A stretch of DNA of 6,262 nucleotides from JAJRXG01 sp047634015. Its GTDB lineage: Bacteria; Bacteroidota; Bacteroidia; Chitinophagales; Saprospiraceae. The stretch's first letter is position 1. Every line of letters begins with the position of its first letter. Position numbers and translations under genes: made by a program. Positions 1 to 6,262 of the stretch are shown piece after piece. The notes below the pieces were generated by a model. The model was given only the letters and a program-made list of their open reading frames with translations, did not search any database and was not told the DNA's origin. Where the stretch lies: NCBI GenBank assembly GCA_047634015.1, contig JBLIDB010000270.1, positions 1 through 6,262 on the forward strand. The letters are read 5' to 3'.

Positions 1-308
1 CTAAAGGGCATCTCAAAAGAAGTAAAGATCAAAAGCTTTTTACAGCACTCTGGAAACATAGAAAAGCAATACTATTATTTATGTATCAACAGGAAGTCTC
101 TTTTGATAACAGTCAGGCAGAACGTGATTTGAGAATGCTGAAAGTTAAAATGAAAATATCCAATCACTTCCAATCAGAGCAATGGCTAAATGTTCATGCC
201 TCTATCAGATCTTTCATTTCTACTGCTCAAAAAAAGAACCTCAATATCTTGGAATGCATCCTTAATGCTCACCTCAATCCGCGAACTGCTAATAAGGTGG
301 GTGTCTAA
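1..308 (+). CDS. IS66-family transposase, C-terminal part (5' end outside the window)
   Basis: This is the tail of a DDE transposase that would catalyse cut-and-paste movement of an IS66-type element. The frame is open from the first bases of the window (first full codon at position 3), so the gene starts upstream; the ATG at 81 is internal. The diagnostic block is VSFDNSQAERDLRMLKVK (codons from about 96), which matches the IS66 signature FDNNQAERDxRMxKVKxKIS. Its Glu, at 120-122, is the expected third catalytic acid. The following SIRSFISTAQKKNLNILECI fits the short IS66 C-terminal domain (SYISTARKxGxNxLEAL). The stop is TAA at 306-308. Whether the element is intact cannot be seen from here. 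It runs towards the DUF2480 gene, 93 bp away and on the other strand. Confidence 0.9.
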   Translation, partial: KGHLKRSKDQKLFTALWKHRKAILLFMYQQEVSFDNSQAERDLRMLKVKMKISNHFQSEQWLNVHASIRSFISTAQKKNLNILECILNAHLNPRTANKVGV

Positions 309-312
309 TTAC
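1..312 (+). mobile_element. Right-hand part of an IS66-family insertion sequence
   Basis: The transposase end is followed at once by TAATTAC. Read inwards from 312, the opposite strand begins GTAATTAGACACCCACC. IS66-family terminal repeats usually begin GTAA, so the element may end at 312, with the inverted repeat overlapping the transposase stop codon. The left end is outside the window, so neither the matching terminal repeat nor the usual 8-bp target duplication (which would begin at 313) can be confirmed. The boundary is an inference; the IS66 identity is firm. Confidence 0.5.
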
Positions 313-341
313 GTCATATTTTAAAATACACTAATTAATAA

Positions 342-364
342 AGGTTCTTATTGAAGAATAACCT
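342..364. terminator. Weak hairpin between convergent genes, possible bidirectional terminator
   Basis: The 93-bp gap between the transposase stop (308) and the DUF2480 stop (402) contains a small hairpin: TTCTT (345-349), loop ATTG, AAGAA (354-358), extended by AGG (342-344) pairing with CCT (362-364) across a 3-nt bulge. No strong T-run follows on either strand, so it is at best a poor intrinsic terminator. An AT-only perfect palindrome, TATTTTAAAATA, lies at 317-328. Confidence 0.25.
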
Positions 365-401
365 GCGATATTCAACTACGATAGGTTTGCAAAAATAAAT
401 C

Positions 402-914
402 CTACTTCCTTGGTCGCTTCCAGATAGGAACTGTCGAGCATGGTTCTCCATACATAATACTCTTAGCAACCCCTTGAAGACGTTGAGTCAATAGGTTATA
501 TGCCAAAGGAGGAACAGGCTTATCACTGCACCCTTTTATGACTATTCTCTGATCTTCATATTGCGCAACATCAATTGAAGAAATCGTCTTATGGTAGTAT
601 TGCTTTAAAAACTCCTCCTTATTTCCTGTGTATATTTCCTGCGCATGACCATGTGCTTGACTTCCTACTAACATATATGCCCATACAGGGATAATCGCAT
701 CCGTAGAGCAAAAACAAGCGATTACTTTCCCCGTATATTGGCTCCAATCTGTCTCTTTCAAAGCCAGTCTAAAATCCTTTTCTCGGAGAATCAACCCTTG
801 AAATAGGAAGTCCTTCAGGTCTATTTCAACAATATCCGTTTTAGGATAATACTGCTCTAAGTTGATGGTTTGAATTCCACTAGTTGCGACGCGATTGACA
901 AGTTTTGCTTCCAT
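402..914 (-). CDS. DUF2480 family protein
   Basis: This 170-residue protein has no known biochemical function and belongs to the DUF2480 family found in Bacteroidota. Visible family hallmarks are the N-terminal NRVATSGIQTINLEQYYP (residues 7-24), IDLKDFLFQGLILREKDFR (31-49), the central ACFCSTDAIIPVWAYM (66-81), VIKGCS (125-130) and the C-terminal SIMYGEPCSTVPIWKR (152-167). The cysteines at 68, 129 and 159 lie in these conserved blocks and might bind metal or be redox-active, but that is only inference. There is no signal peptide or membrane segment, so it should be cytoplasmic. The length is normal for the family and the gene looks intact. The ATG lies 2 nt after the scpB stop codon, so it is almost certainly translated from the scpB transcript; no separate promoter is visible. 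Confidence 0.9.
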   Translation of the reverse strand: MEAKLVNRVATSGIQTINLEQYYPKTDIVEIDLKDFLFQGLILREKDFRLALKETDWSQYTGKVIACFCSTDAIIPVWAYMLVGSQAHGHAQEIYTGNKEEFLKQYYHKTISSIDVAQYEDQRIVIKGCSDKPVPPLAYNLLTQRLQGVAKSIMYGEPCSTVPIWKRPRK

Positions 915-916
915 AT

Positions 917-1510
917 TTATTCTTCTTCTTCCTTTTCAACACCAATAGTATCCTCTGTGGTTGCAAATTCTTTCAACTTTGGTAATTCTGAAGCATCTTT
1001 TAACCCAAAATGGTCCAAAAACTTTGTGGTTGTACCATAAAGAAGAGGCCTCCCTGGGCCATCATCTCGGCCAGTTATTTCTACAAGCTCCTTTTCTAAT
1101 AATTTCTGAACACTATAATCAGAACTTACTCCTCTTATAGATTCGATCTCTGCCTTGGCAAGAGGTTGTTTATAAGCGATAATAGAAAGTGTTTCTAACG
1201 CAGCTTTAGAAAGCTTTTTCTTTGATGTCATTCGAAGGAAGTCCCCAATGATCTTATGATATTTCGCCTTCGTCATGAAGAGATAACCTCCTGCAATTGC
1301 TACCAATTGAATCGCATAGTTATCATTGTCATACTTATCGATGATGGATTGAATATGTGCTTCAACATCTTTTTTCGCAAAAGTCTGTCCAAAGGTTTCA
1401 TTAAGAACCTTCGTTACTTCTTGAACATTAAGGGCGTATTGGGCCGCGAATATCAAGGCCTCTATATAGAGGTCCAGTCTTTCTTCGGTAGTTTCTATAA
1501 TATCACTCAT
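917..1510 (-). CDS. scpB: SMC-Scp complex subunit ScpB
   Basis: ScpB is the winged-helix dimer subunit that binds the kleisin ScpA and, with SMC, forms the bacterial condensin acting in chromosome compaction and segregation. The 197-residue length is typical. The first winged-helix region spans about residues 12-90 (LYIEALIFAAQYALNVQEV at the start). The family signature LSKAALETLSIIAYKQPL (100-117) and the following KAEIESIRGVSS open the second winged helix, which ends with GRDDGPGRPLLYGTTTKF (147-164). The C-terminus is acidic (ends EKEEEE), as in many ScpBs. The start ATG at 1508-1510 is supported by a promoter element 26 nt upstream. It is the first gene of a two-gene unit with the DUF2480 gene. 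scpA is not in the window, and in Bacteroidota it is often unlinked. Confidence 0.95.
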   Translation of the reverse strand: MSDIIETTEERLDLYIEALIFAAQYALNVQEVTKVLNETFGQTFAKKDVEAHIQSIIDKYDNDNYAIQLVAIAGGYLFMTKAKYHKIIGDFLRMTSKKKLSKAALETLSIIAYKQPLAKAEIESIRGVSSDYSVQKLLEKELVEITGRDDGPGRPLLYGTTTKFLDHFGLKDASELPKLKEFATTEDTIGVEKEEEE

Positions 1511-1536
1511 GTAGTCTTACTCAAATTATCGGGGAG

Positions 1537-1544
1537 CAAAGTTA
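1537..1544 (-). promoter_or_regulatory. Bacteroidota -7 promoter element for scpB
   Basis: Read on the minus strand this is TAACTTTG, an exact match to the Bacteroidota -7 consensus TAnnTTTG, with 26 nt between it and the scpB ATG, implying a leader of roughly 20 nt. A TTG that could serve as the -33 element lies 24 nt further upstream, slightly beyond the usual spacing, so the -33 box is uncertain. The upstream region is occupied by the 11-bp direct repeat and the left edge of the repeat copy at 1557-1740. Confidence 0.55.
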
Positions 1545-1545
1545 G

Positions 1546-1572
1546 GATTTAACAATGAAGTGATTTAACAAT
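1546..1572. repeat. 11-bp tandem direct repeat just upstream of the scpB -7 box
   Basis: GATTTAACAAT occurs at 1546-1556 and again at 1562-1572, a period of 16 bp separated by GAAGT. Placed directly upstream of the TAACTTTG box, it could be a pair of operator half-sites. Alternatively it could be a by-product of insertion of the element that begins at 1557. The repeat is visible in the sequence; either role is inference. Confidence 0.6.
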
Positions 1573-1740
1573 AGAGGGCTAAATCGAGAGTGGTGGCTTA
1601 TGGTTCTTGACAAAGCTCATTTTGAAAGCTTCCTACCAGACAGGCGAGCTCTTCGCCTTAACTATATGACTAAAAATAGCTAAAGTTCTTTGATCATAAT
1701 GCTTTACTCGCGGATAGTCATAGTATTCTTAGATCACTTA
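1557..1740. repeat. Repeat copy 1: segment bounded by imperfect inverted 16-bp motifs
   Basis: The left edge is GAAGTGATTTAACAAT (1557-1572) and the right edge ATTCTTAGATCACTTA (1725-1740); these are inverted and match at 13 of 16 positions. The segment fills most of the 238-bp gap between scpB and the sulfotransferase stop (1749). Its interior aligns patchily with repeat copy 2 (2745-2907). Shared blocks include a GCTT/ATGG block at offset 40 from the left edge and a 39-bp stretch at 1672-1710, which matches 2838-2876 at about 23 of 39 positions by eye. It also holds a local hairpin, AGGCGA/TCGCCT (1642-1658), with no T-run after it on either strand. No tRNA or open reading frame of note is seen here. 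Confidence 0.4.
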
Positions 1741-1748
1741 ACCGCATC

Positions 1749-2666
1749 CTAAACCTCTTTCAGGTATCTTAAAACTTCGGGCGTCTTCGGTTTCAATCTT
1801 CTTATGAGCTCCAGTAAGCTTTTTTCCTCCTCTTGTTTAATAGAAGATTCCCAAAAAATCTTTGGTAACTGGTCTGGAGCAGCTAATAATCCTGTATTGC
1901 TATTATGAAATGTACGATGTGTAGTAAGAGAGGGCTCAAACAAATATGATGGGTGAATACTCCTATTCCCATGACCCAAAAGCGTTAAAATTTTATGTGT
2001 CTCTTCAAAAGGGCTCATATACAAATCCTCATAGCAGATAACACTCCCAGAAATGGATTTGACTTGTGATAGAGCGATTTCTTGAGAGACAGTCCACATG
2101 AAGAGGATTTGCTCGTTTGGCGATTGAAGTTCTTTTTCGCACTGTAGCCACCCTTTTACCTCAGGCCTATTAATCTCTCTTAATTCTTTTAAAAACTTCT
2201 GGTAATGCCAAGACCACCCAAACTCCTCCCAAAACCGCTGGCGGTTATTAATAGAAGCCAATACCGCTAAAGGGTGACGAATAATATAGAGTACTGCTCC
2301 ATTTGGAAATGCACGTATCCATGGCTTAAGTAAGTGATTCGTTCTAATCGTCTTATATCCTATAATTGGGCTCTTATTCCAAATATCTTGGATATAGTGC
2401 TCAGGGACTGTATCGATGGGTGATCGTAAATGATTTCGGATCAACCAGCGGTTAGTACAAGGTCCAGACAAAAGCTGCTCCCAATGTGATTTAATCGTAT
2501 TAGAAAAAGTCGGTTTGACGCTATATGTTACATCTGCCGCATCAGCACAAACTAAGGGATGAAAAGGTTCGAAAAGCATAAGCCCTCCAAGTGCTTTGGA
2601 TAGGATATCCGATAGCCACGTCGTCCCGGATCTTCCAAATCCCGCTATAATTATTGGCCCTTTCAT
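1749..2666 (-). CDS. Sulfotransferase family protein (PAPS-dependent)
   Basis: This 305-residue protein should transfer sulfate from PAPS to an acceptor that the sequence does not identify (carbohydrate, lipid or small molecule). The 5'-phosphosulfate-binding P-loop is near the N-terminus: IIIAGFGRSGTTWLSDIL (residues 5-22). The 3'-phosphate-binding motif is IIRHPLAVLAS (128-138), with Arg130 and Ser138 in the R-x7-S spacing typical of the superfamily. EPFHP (33-37) and CYEDLYMSP (211-219) fit the rest of the fold. No signal peptide is seen, which fits a cytoplasmic enzyme. The ATG at 2664-2666 is the only sensible start: the frame upstream has no ATG before a stop near 2712, and the P-loop begins a few residues in. 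No clear promoter is seen within about 280 bp upstream. It is a single gene flanked on both sides by related repeat copies, so it may have been acquired laterally. Confidence 0.88.
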   Translation of the reverse strand: MKGPIIIAGFGRSGTTWLSDILSKALGGLMLFEPFHPLVCADAADVTYSVKPTFSNTIKSHWEQLLSGPCTNRWLIRNHLRSPIDTVPEHYIQDIWNKSPIIGYKTIRTNHLLKPWIRAFPNGAVLYIIRHPLAVLASINNRQRFWEEFGWSWHYQKFLKELREINRPEVKGWLQCEKELQSPNEQILFMWTVSQEIALSQVKSISGSVICYEDLYMSPFEETHKILTLLGHGNRSIHPSYLFEPSLTTHRTFHNSNTGLLAAPDQLPKIFWESSIKQEEEKSLLELIRRLKPKTPEVLRYLKEV

Positions 2667-2744
2667 AGCAGGCGAAGGTAAGTCGGCTATGAATAATAAT
2701 AGGCTTTTCTATAGGCTTTTGAAAGCATTGACAATTTTGACTGC

Positions 2745-2907
2745 GAAGTGATTTAAGAATTGGACTGATTGTCGTGAATAACTGCTTGATGGTCAGAACG
2801 AGCTCCTTTTTCTTCTCATAGCCATAGCTATGGGAACAAAAAACGCTAAAAGGTCTGACTGTTATTGAATTATTCGTAATCATCTTGTTTCGTTCTTAAA
2901 TCACTTC
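2745..2907. repeat. Repeat copy 2: 163-bp segment with perfect 15-bp inverted ends
   Basis: GAAGTGATTTAAGAA (2745-2759) and its exact reverse complement TTCTTAAATCACTTC (2893-2907) bound this segment. The same motif, slightly diverged and in the same layout, bounds 1557-1740 on the other side of the sulfotransferase gene. A 12-bp perfect palindrome (2822-2833) lies inside. The ends look like the terminal repeats of a miniature non-autonomous element, but no convincing target-site duplication is visible (left flank ACTGC, right flank TACAT). If transcribed, the ends could pair into a long stem. The inverted repeat itself is certain; its nature is not. Confidence 0.55.
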
Positions 2908-2985
2908 TACATGAAAACCACAAACTCGTTGTTCTTACGTCCTTTTTAATTAAATCTAAGACACTTACATATTATAAAATAATAA

Positions 2986-2993
2986 TATATTTG
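2986..2993 (+). promoter_or_regulatory. Candidate -7 promoter element far upstream of the C25 gene
   Basis: TATATTTG matches the Bacteroidota TAnnTTTG pattern on the plus strand. It lies about 300 bp before the C25 ATG at 3298 and sits in very AT-rich DNA where chance matches are likely; no TTG at a suitable -33 distance is seen. A second, weaker candidate is TATTTCTG at 3139-3146 (one mismatch), with a TTTG at 3113-3116. Which, if either, drives the C25 gene is unresolved. Confidence 0.2.
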
Positions 2994-3297
2994 TTGTTTA
3001 AACCCAGTTTTGCTTTAGGTTTTCGTTATAAGAGTTGAAAGAGCAATAAATATGGGTGCTCCAAGTGAACTTTGGCTCGTTATCGTGGTTTACATCACAA
3101 TGGGAAACAAAATTTGCTAACATGCCCATGTTTAAAAATATTTCTGTTCGTAATAGATGATCTAATTCGTAACTGTGGTTAAAGCGCTCTGGGAAACGGA
3201 TCGTTTAACACCCGCCTGATATCTGATAGAATCGTACTTGCTAATTAAGAAGCATATTGCCATTTGTAATGTGGCGTAAGAGATATCATATTCTGTG

Positions 3298-6262
3298 ATG
3301 AAAAGCATTCATACCTTAAGGTTAATGACAACTGTACTAATGTACTATTGTGTTTGTATTACAATGGTTGGTCAGTCATTTTTAGATCCTCAATCCTCCG
3401 GGAATGAATGGATCCAAGAAGATCAGCAATATTTCAAGTTTGAAGTTAGCGAAGAGGGAATCTATCGCATAAGCTACGAATTACTAAAAAATGCTGACGT
3501 TCCCATCGATGAGATCTCAGGAAACGATTTTGAGCTGTTCTCCCACGGAAAGAACATTGCGGTCCGAACAAGTACAAAAGATGTTTTTGGACCAGAAGAT
3601 TACATTGAGTTTTATGGGCAACCGGAAGATGGAAGCTTGGATGCTCTTCTCTATGCAGATCCTGCTCAACAACAACTTAACCCTTACGCAAGTCTCTATA
3701 CACAGAAGCGTTCGTACTTTCTGTCATGGTCAGATCAAGCATCGGATCATCAGTATAAGAAAGTTGACAATGGACTTCATAATGGTGGGCTACCCATACA
3801 GGAAGCTTATTATATGCATGAAGAACGTATCGTTTTTGACGAATTTCATAATAAACCATCTCGTGATGGAAGGAATTTTATAAGATATTCAAGCATGGAT
3901 ATTGGAGAAGGTTTTGGTTCGAGATTACAAACAGATCGATCTGTTTCGCTTCCCATTACCGAGATTTCTTCGTTTGGTGTCGACCCAACAATCTCCCTTC
4001 GCTTCGCAACCAATGACTGGAGTCGACAGTGGAATATAAGTCTGAATAATGAATTCCTGAATACCATTGTTTCAGGCGGTTTAAGCATCGTTGATTTCAC
4101 AAAGAAATTTGACCTAGATCAAATAAGCACCCGAAACAAGTTTACTGTCAGTATCGCCGCTGCGAATAATGATCAAGAGAAACATAGTCTCGCATATGTC
4201 TCTTTGAAATATCCCAGGAAATACGATTTTGATGAAAAAGTTTTTATAAAATACTTGCAACATCCTTCTATTCTTCCTCGATATATAGAGTTTAATCATT
4301 TCCGTGGCACAAAACCTCTACTCTATAACTTAGACAAGGATTATTATACGAATCCAGAAGTTAAGGATGGTATAGCTAGAACTGCAATACCCGTGGCATT
4401 AAAAGAAGAACGGTGGGTACTTGTTGATCAGGACCTGGGGGTCAATTTTATTCCCAAACTCTCTAAAGTCGTTCTGAACACCTCGGCAGTGGTTGGTGAA
4501 TATCTTATCATATCTCATGACGCCCTAATCCAAAGCGGCGCTGTAGAAAATTACGCCGCATATAGGCGTTCGGCAATCGGAGGTGATTACGACGTATCGG
4601 TTATGTCAATCGAAGCAATAACCAATACATATGGATACGGTGTTCTTGGACATCCTTTAGCAATTAGAAATTACATGAATTTTTTGCGGAAGCAGAACCT
4701 AACGCCTTCCTTTGTTTTTATAATCGGCAAAGGATATGAATACTCGGAACGCACCGATGATACGCAAAATCAAGTACCTACTTTCGGTATTCCCGGTTCT
4801 GATAATTTGCTTGTCTCCAAAGATGGTGAGCGCTTTCCTGAAATGCCGATAGGACGTCTTGCTGCTCGAAACCCAAAGCAAATACGCGATTATCTCGAGA
4901 AGATTAAACTCCAAGAAGCTCCTGTATTAGATGAGCAAGTTATCGCAGCACAATCTTGGAAGAAGAACATCATCCACTTAAGTGGTGGTTCTGCTGACAA
5001 TCAGGATATTCTACATGGCCTCTTGGATGACATGGGAGAAGTGATCGCAAATAATACGTTCGGAGGAGACATTTTTACTTTCAGAAAGACATCTGCCGAT
5101 CCTATTCAGACGGTACAAAAAGAAGATATCGTTTATAAAATAAATGAAGGGGCAGCTATTCTTACTTTCTTTGGGCATAGTGCCGTAGGTACATTTGACT
5201 TTAGTCTTGAAGACCCTTCACAATACGATAACAAGGGGCGCAATCCTGTCATTCTTTCTTTGGGTTGTCATTCTGGTAATATCCACACCTCTGCAGAAGG
5301 AATCAGCGAAGAGTTTGTCCTTGAACCAGAAAACGGTGCCATCGCTTTTATAGCATCGTCAGGTACCGCCTATCCGGAACCTCAATTCATTACAGGCAAT
5401 GAATTCTACAAATTAATAGGAGAAGAAATGTACGGTATGCCTATCGGGAAGGTATTACAAGCTTCTCTAGAGGCACGTGCAGGAAGCGGTCAACTTGCCG
5501 AACAAACACTTTTGGAACAGATGACGTTGCATGGAGACCCTGCTTTTCGATTTAGCACATTTCTAGGGCCAGATTATCTTGTAGATTCTAAAAACGTTGA
5601 AGTCCACCCTACCTTAATTAACTCCAATACCAAAGTGATTACGATCAAATTTGATATTGTAAATATTGGGGCAATGATCTCGGGGGCATTGGATATTGAT
5701 GTGATTCATATTCTTCCTGATGGCTCCGTCTATGACACTACCACTGTAACAATTCCGGCTCCTGGAAATCGTAGAACGGTTTCCATAGATATAGACAATC
5801 CTGGTTCTTTGAGTGTCGGAAGCAATCGTGTAATTGTAACTGTTGACCCCAGAGCACTTATCGAAGAATTTCCCTCTAATGCTGCCGAAGAAAACAACAC
5901 CTTTATTAATACTCAGGGTGAAATAGGAGTTGATTTTATCGTCTTTGATCAAAATGCCAAACCATCCTTTCCAAGGAATTATGGCATTACCAATAATGCC
6001 AATCTCACACTCCAAGCTACTGTCAATAACGGCCTTTCTACTCAGGGTAGATTTTTTATGGAGATAGATACGACTGCTTTGTTTGACAGTCCTTTCTTAA
6101 TTAGAGAGGAGGTTATAAGCATTTCCAGTTCCGTAAACTGGAAAGCACCTATCATGTGGGAAGATGGTCGAGTCTACTATTGGAGGATCGCTCCTTATGT
6201 AGAGGAAACTACCTTAAAAGCCAAGAAGTGGGAAGCCAGTTCTTTTATCTTTCTAAATGACT
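3298..6262 (+). CDS. porU2: Gingipain-like C25 cysteine peptidase, PorU2-like T9SS sortase candidate (3' end outside the window)
   Basis: This is the first 988 codons of a large exported protein. ATG 3298 is chosen because a stop lies at 3277 and the start gives a signal peptide: basic MKSIHTLR, a hydrophobic stretch, then cleavage near residues 25-27 (MVGQS). The N-terminal region opens with GNEWIQEDQQYFKFEV and DYIEFYG (101-107), as in PorU2-like proteins. The Peptidase_C25 domain spans about 402-750, from YLIISHDALI to LHGDPAFRF. Its likely dyad is His627 in FFGHSAVGTFDF and Cys657 in SLGCHSGN. A CARDB-like beta domain follows (about 767-870, VNIGAMISGALDIDV), then a beta-rich region with VYYWR (959-963). 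PorU-type proteins remove the C-terminal sorting signal of T9SS cargo and attach it to the cell surface. The gene could instead encode an exported protease; any C-terminal sorting domain lies beyond the window. The C25 identity is firm, the PorU2 role less so. Confidence 0.85.
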   Translation, partial: MKSIHTLRLMTTVLMYYCVCITMVGQSFLDPQSSGNEWIQEDQQYFKFEVSEEGIYRISYELLKNADVPIDEISGNDFELFSHGKNIAVRTSTKDVFGPEDYIEFYGQPEDGSLDALLYADPAQQQLNPYASLYTQKRSYFLSWSDQASDHQYKKVDNGLHNGGLPIQEAYYMHEERIVFDEFHNKPSRDGRNFIRYSSMDIGEGFGSRLQTDRSVSLPITEISSFGVDPTISLRFATNDWSRQWNISLNNEFLNTIVSGGLSIVDFTKKFDLDQISTRNKFTVSIAAANNDQEKHSLAYVSLKYPRKYDFDEKVFIKYLQHPSILPRYIEFNHFRGTKPLLYNLDKDYYTNPEVKDGIARTAIPVALKEERWVLVDQDLGVNFIPKLSKVVLNTSAVVGEYLIISHDALIQSGAVENYAAYRRSAIGGDYDVSVMSIEAITNTYGYGVLGHPLAIRNYMNFLRKQNLTPSFVFIIGKGYEYSERTDDTQNQVPTFGIPGSDNLLVSKDGERFPEMPIGRLAARNPKQIRDYLEKIKLQEAPVLDEQVIAAQSWKKNIIHLSGGSADNQDILHGLLDDMGEVIANNTFGGDIFTFRKTSADPIQTVQKEDIVYKINEGAAILTFFGHSAVGTFDFSLEDPSQYDNKGRNPVILSLGCHSGNIHTSAEGISEEFVLEPENGAIAFIASSGTAYPEPQFITGNEFYKLIGEEMYGMPIGKVLQASLEARAGSGQLAEQTLLEQMTLHGDPAFRFSTFLGPDYLVDSKNVEVHPTLINSNTKVITIKFDIVNIGAMISGALDIDVIHILPDGSVYDTTTVTIPAPGNRRTVSIDIDNPGSLSVGSNRVIVTVDPRALIEEFPSNAAEENNTFINTQGEIGVDFIVFDQNAKPSFPRNYGITNNANLTLQATVNNGLSTQGRFFMEIDTTALFDSPFLIREEVISISSSVNWKAPIMWEDGRVYYWRIAPYVEETTLKAKKWEASSFIFLND

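Larger units (their letters stand above)
2667..3297. other. Long intergenic region between divergent genes
   Basis: About 630 bp separate the sulfotransferase and C25 peptidase starts. The part near the sulfotransferase holds repeat copy 2, which contains a perfect 12-bp palindrome, CCATAGCTATGG (2822-2833). The rest is AT-rich around 2940-3000 and has a TATATTTG box at 2986-2993. A 22-codon ORF, beginning MGAPSELW, lies at 3052-3120 and is followed one base later by a 12-codon ORF; neither has supporting evidence. A short inverted repeat, GTTAAA/TTTAAC, brackets 3178-3209. No tRNA, rRNA or recognisable riboswitch is seen. Confidence 0.6.

Noticed and set aside
1256..1552. 98-codon plus-strand ORF opposite scpB
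   Set aside because: It is antisense to the well-supported scpB gene and has no family features.
1642..1658. AGGCGA/TCGCCT hairpin as a terminator for the sulfotransferase gene
   Set aside because: No T-run follows on either strand and it lies about 90 bp past the stop codon; it is kept only as a local feature of the gap.
2542..2883. 113-codon minus-strand ORF overlapping the sulfotransferase start, considered as an N-terminal extension in another frame
   Set aside because: Its last third reads the sulfotransferase codons out of frame, its first third or so lies inside the inverted-repeat segment 2745-2907, and it matches no family I recognise. The annotated sulfotransferase start already precedes a complete P-loop.
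3491..3883. 130-codon plus-strand ORF
   Set aside because: It is an out-of-frame reading of the C25 gene, whose own frame is continuous from 3298 and gives conserved motifs.
5614..6015. 133-codon minus-strand ORF and smaller antisense ORFs at 3677-3859, 3846-4100, 4114-4299 and 4699-4914
   Set aside because: All lie opposite the continuous C25 coding frame and show no recognisable domains.
1..6262. CRISPR array, tRNA, rRNA or a multi-gene defence system
   Set aside because: No regularly spaced repeats with unique spacers, no tRNA-like cloverleaf or rRNA sequence, and no nuclease, toxin or defence gene set was seen.

Overview
The window looks like chromosomal DNA from a member of the Bacteroidota, probably the Cytophagales/Cyclobacteriaceae side. 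The evidence is a DUF2480 protein (a family essentially confined to this phylum), a gingipain-like C25 peptidase of the type IX secretion (T9SS) PorU2-like kind, a promoter element of the Bacteroidota form TAnnTTTG, and genes that mostly lack clear Shine-Dalgarno sites. The placement rests on reading protein families by eye, not on a database search.

Layout: (1) 1-308 (+) is the 3' end of an IS66-family transposase, cut by the window edge; the element may end near 312. (2) 402-1510 (-) is a two-gene unit, scpB followed 2 nt later by a DUF2480 gene, so the IS and this unit converge. (3) 1511-1748 is a gap holding the likely scpB promoter and a repeat copy. (4) 1749-2666 (-) is a solitary PAPS-type sulfotransferase gene. 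(5) 2667-3297 is a long non-coding stretch with a second repeat copy. (6) 3298 to the window end (+) is the first 988 codons of a large secreted C25 cysteine peptidase with a signal peptide, a long beta-rich N-terminal region, the C25 catalytic domain with a His/Cys dyad, a CARDB-like domain and the start of another beta-rich region.

How they fit together: scpB and the DUF2480 gene are probably co-transcribed. ScpB serves chromosome condensation and segregation with SMC and ScpA; scpA is not in the window. The sulfotransferase and the C25 protein are divergently oriented single genes with no evident shared pathway. The C25 protein would act outside the inner membrane, in processing or anchoring T9SS cargo or as an exported protease.

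The least explained signal is a 16-bp motif (ATTCTTAAATCACTTC and close variants) present four times. It forms two outer-inverted pairs, at 1557-1740 and 2745-2907. The two bracketed segments have partly alignable interiors, lie in the same orientation, and sit on either side of the sulfotransferase gene. They could be diverged copies of a small non-autonomous element or of a structured intergenic repeat.
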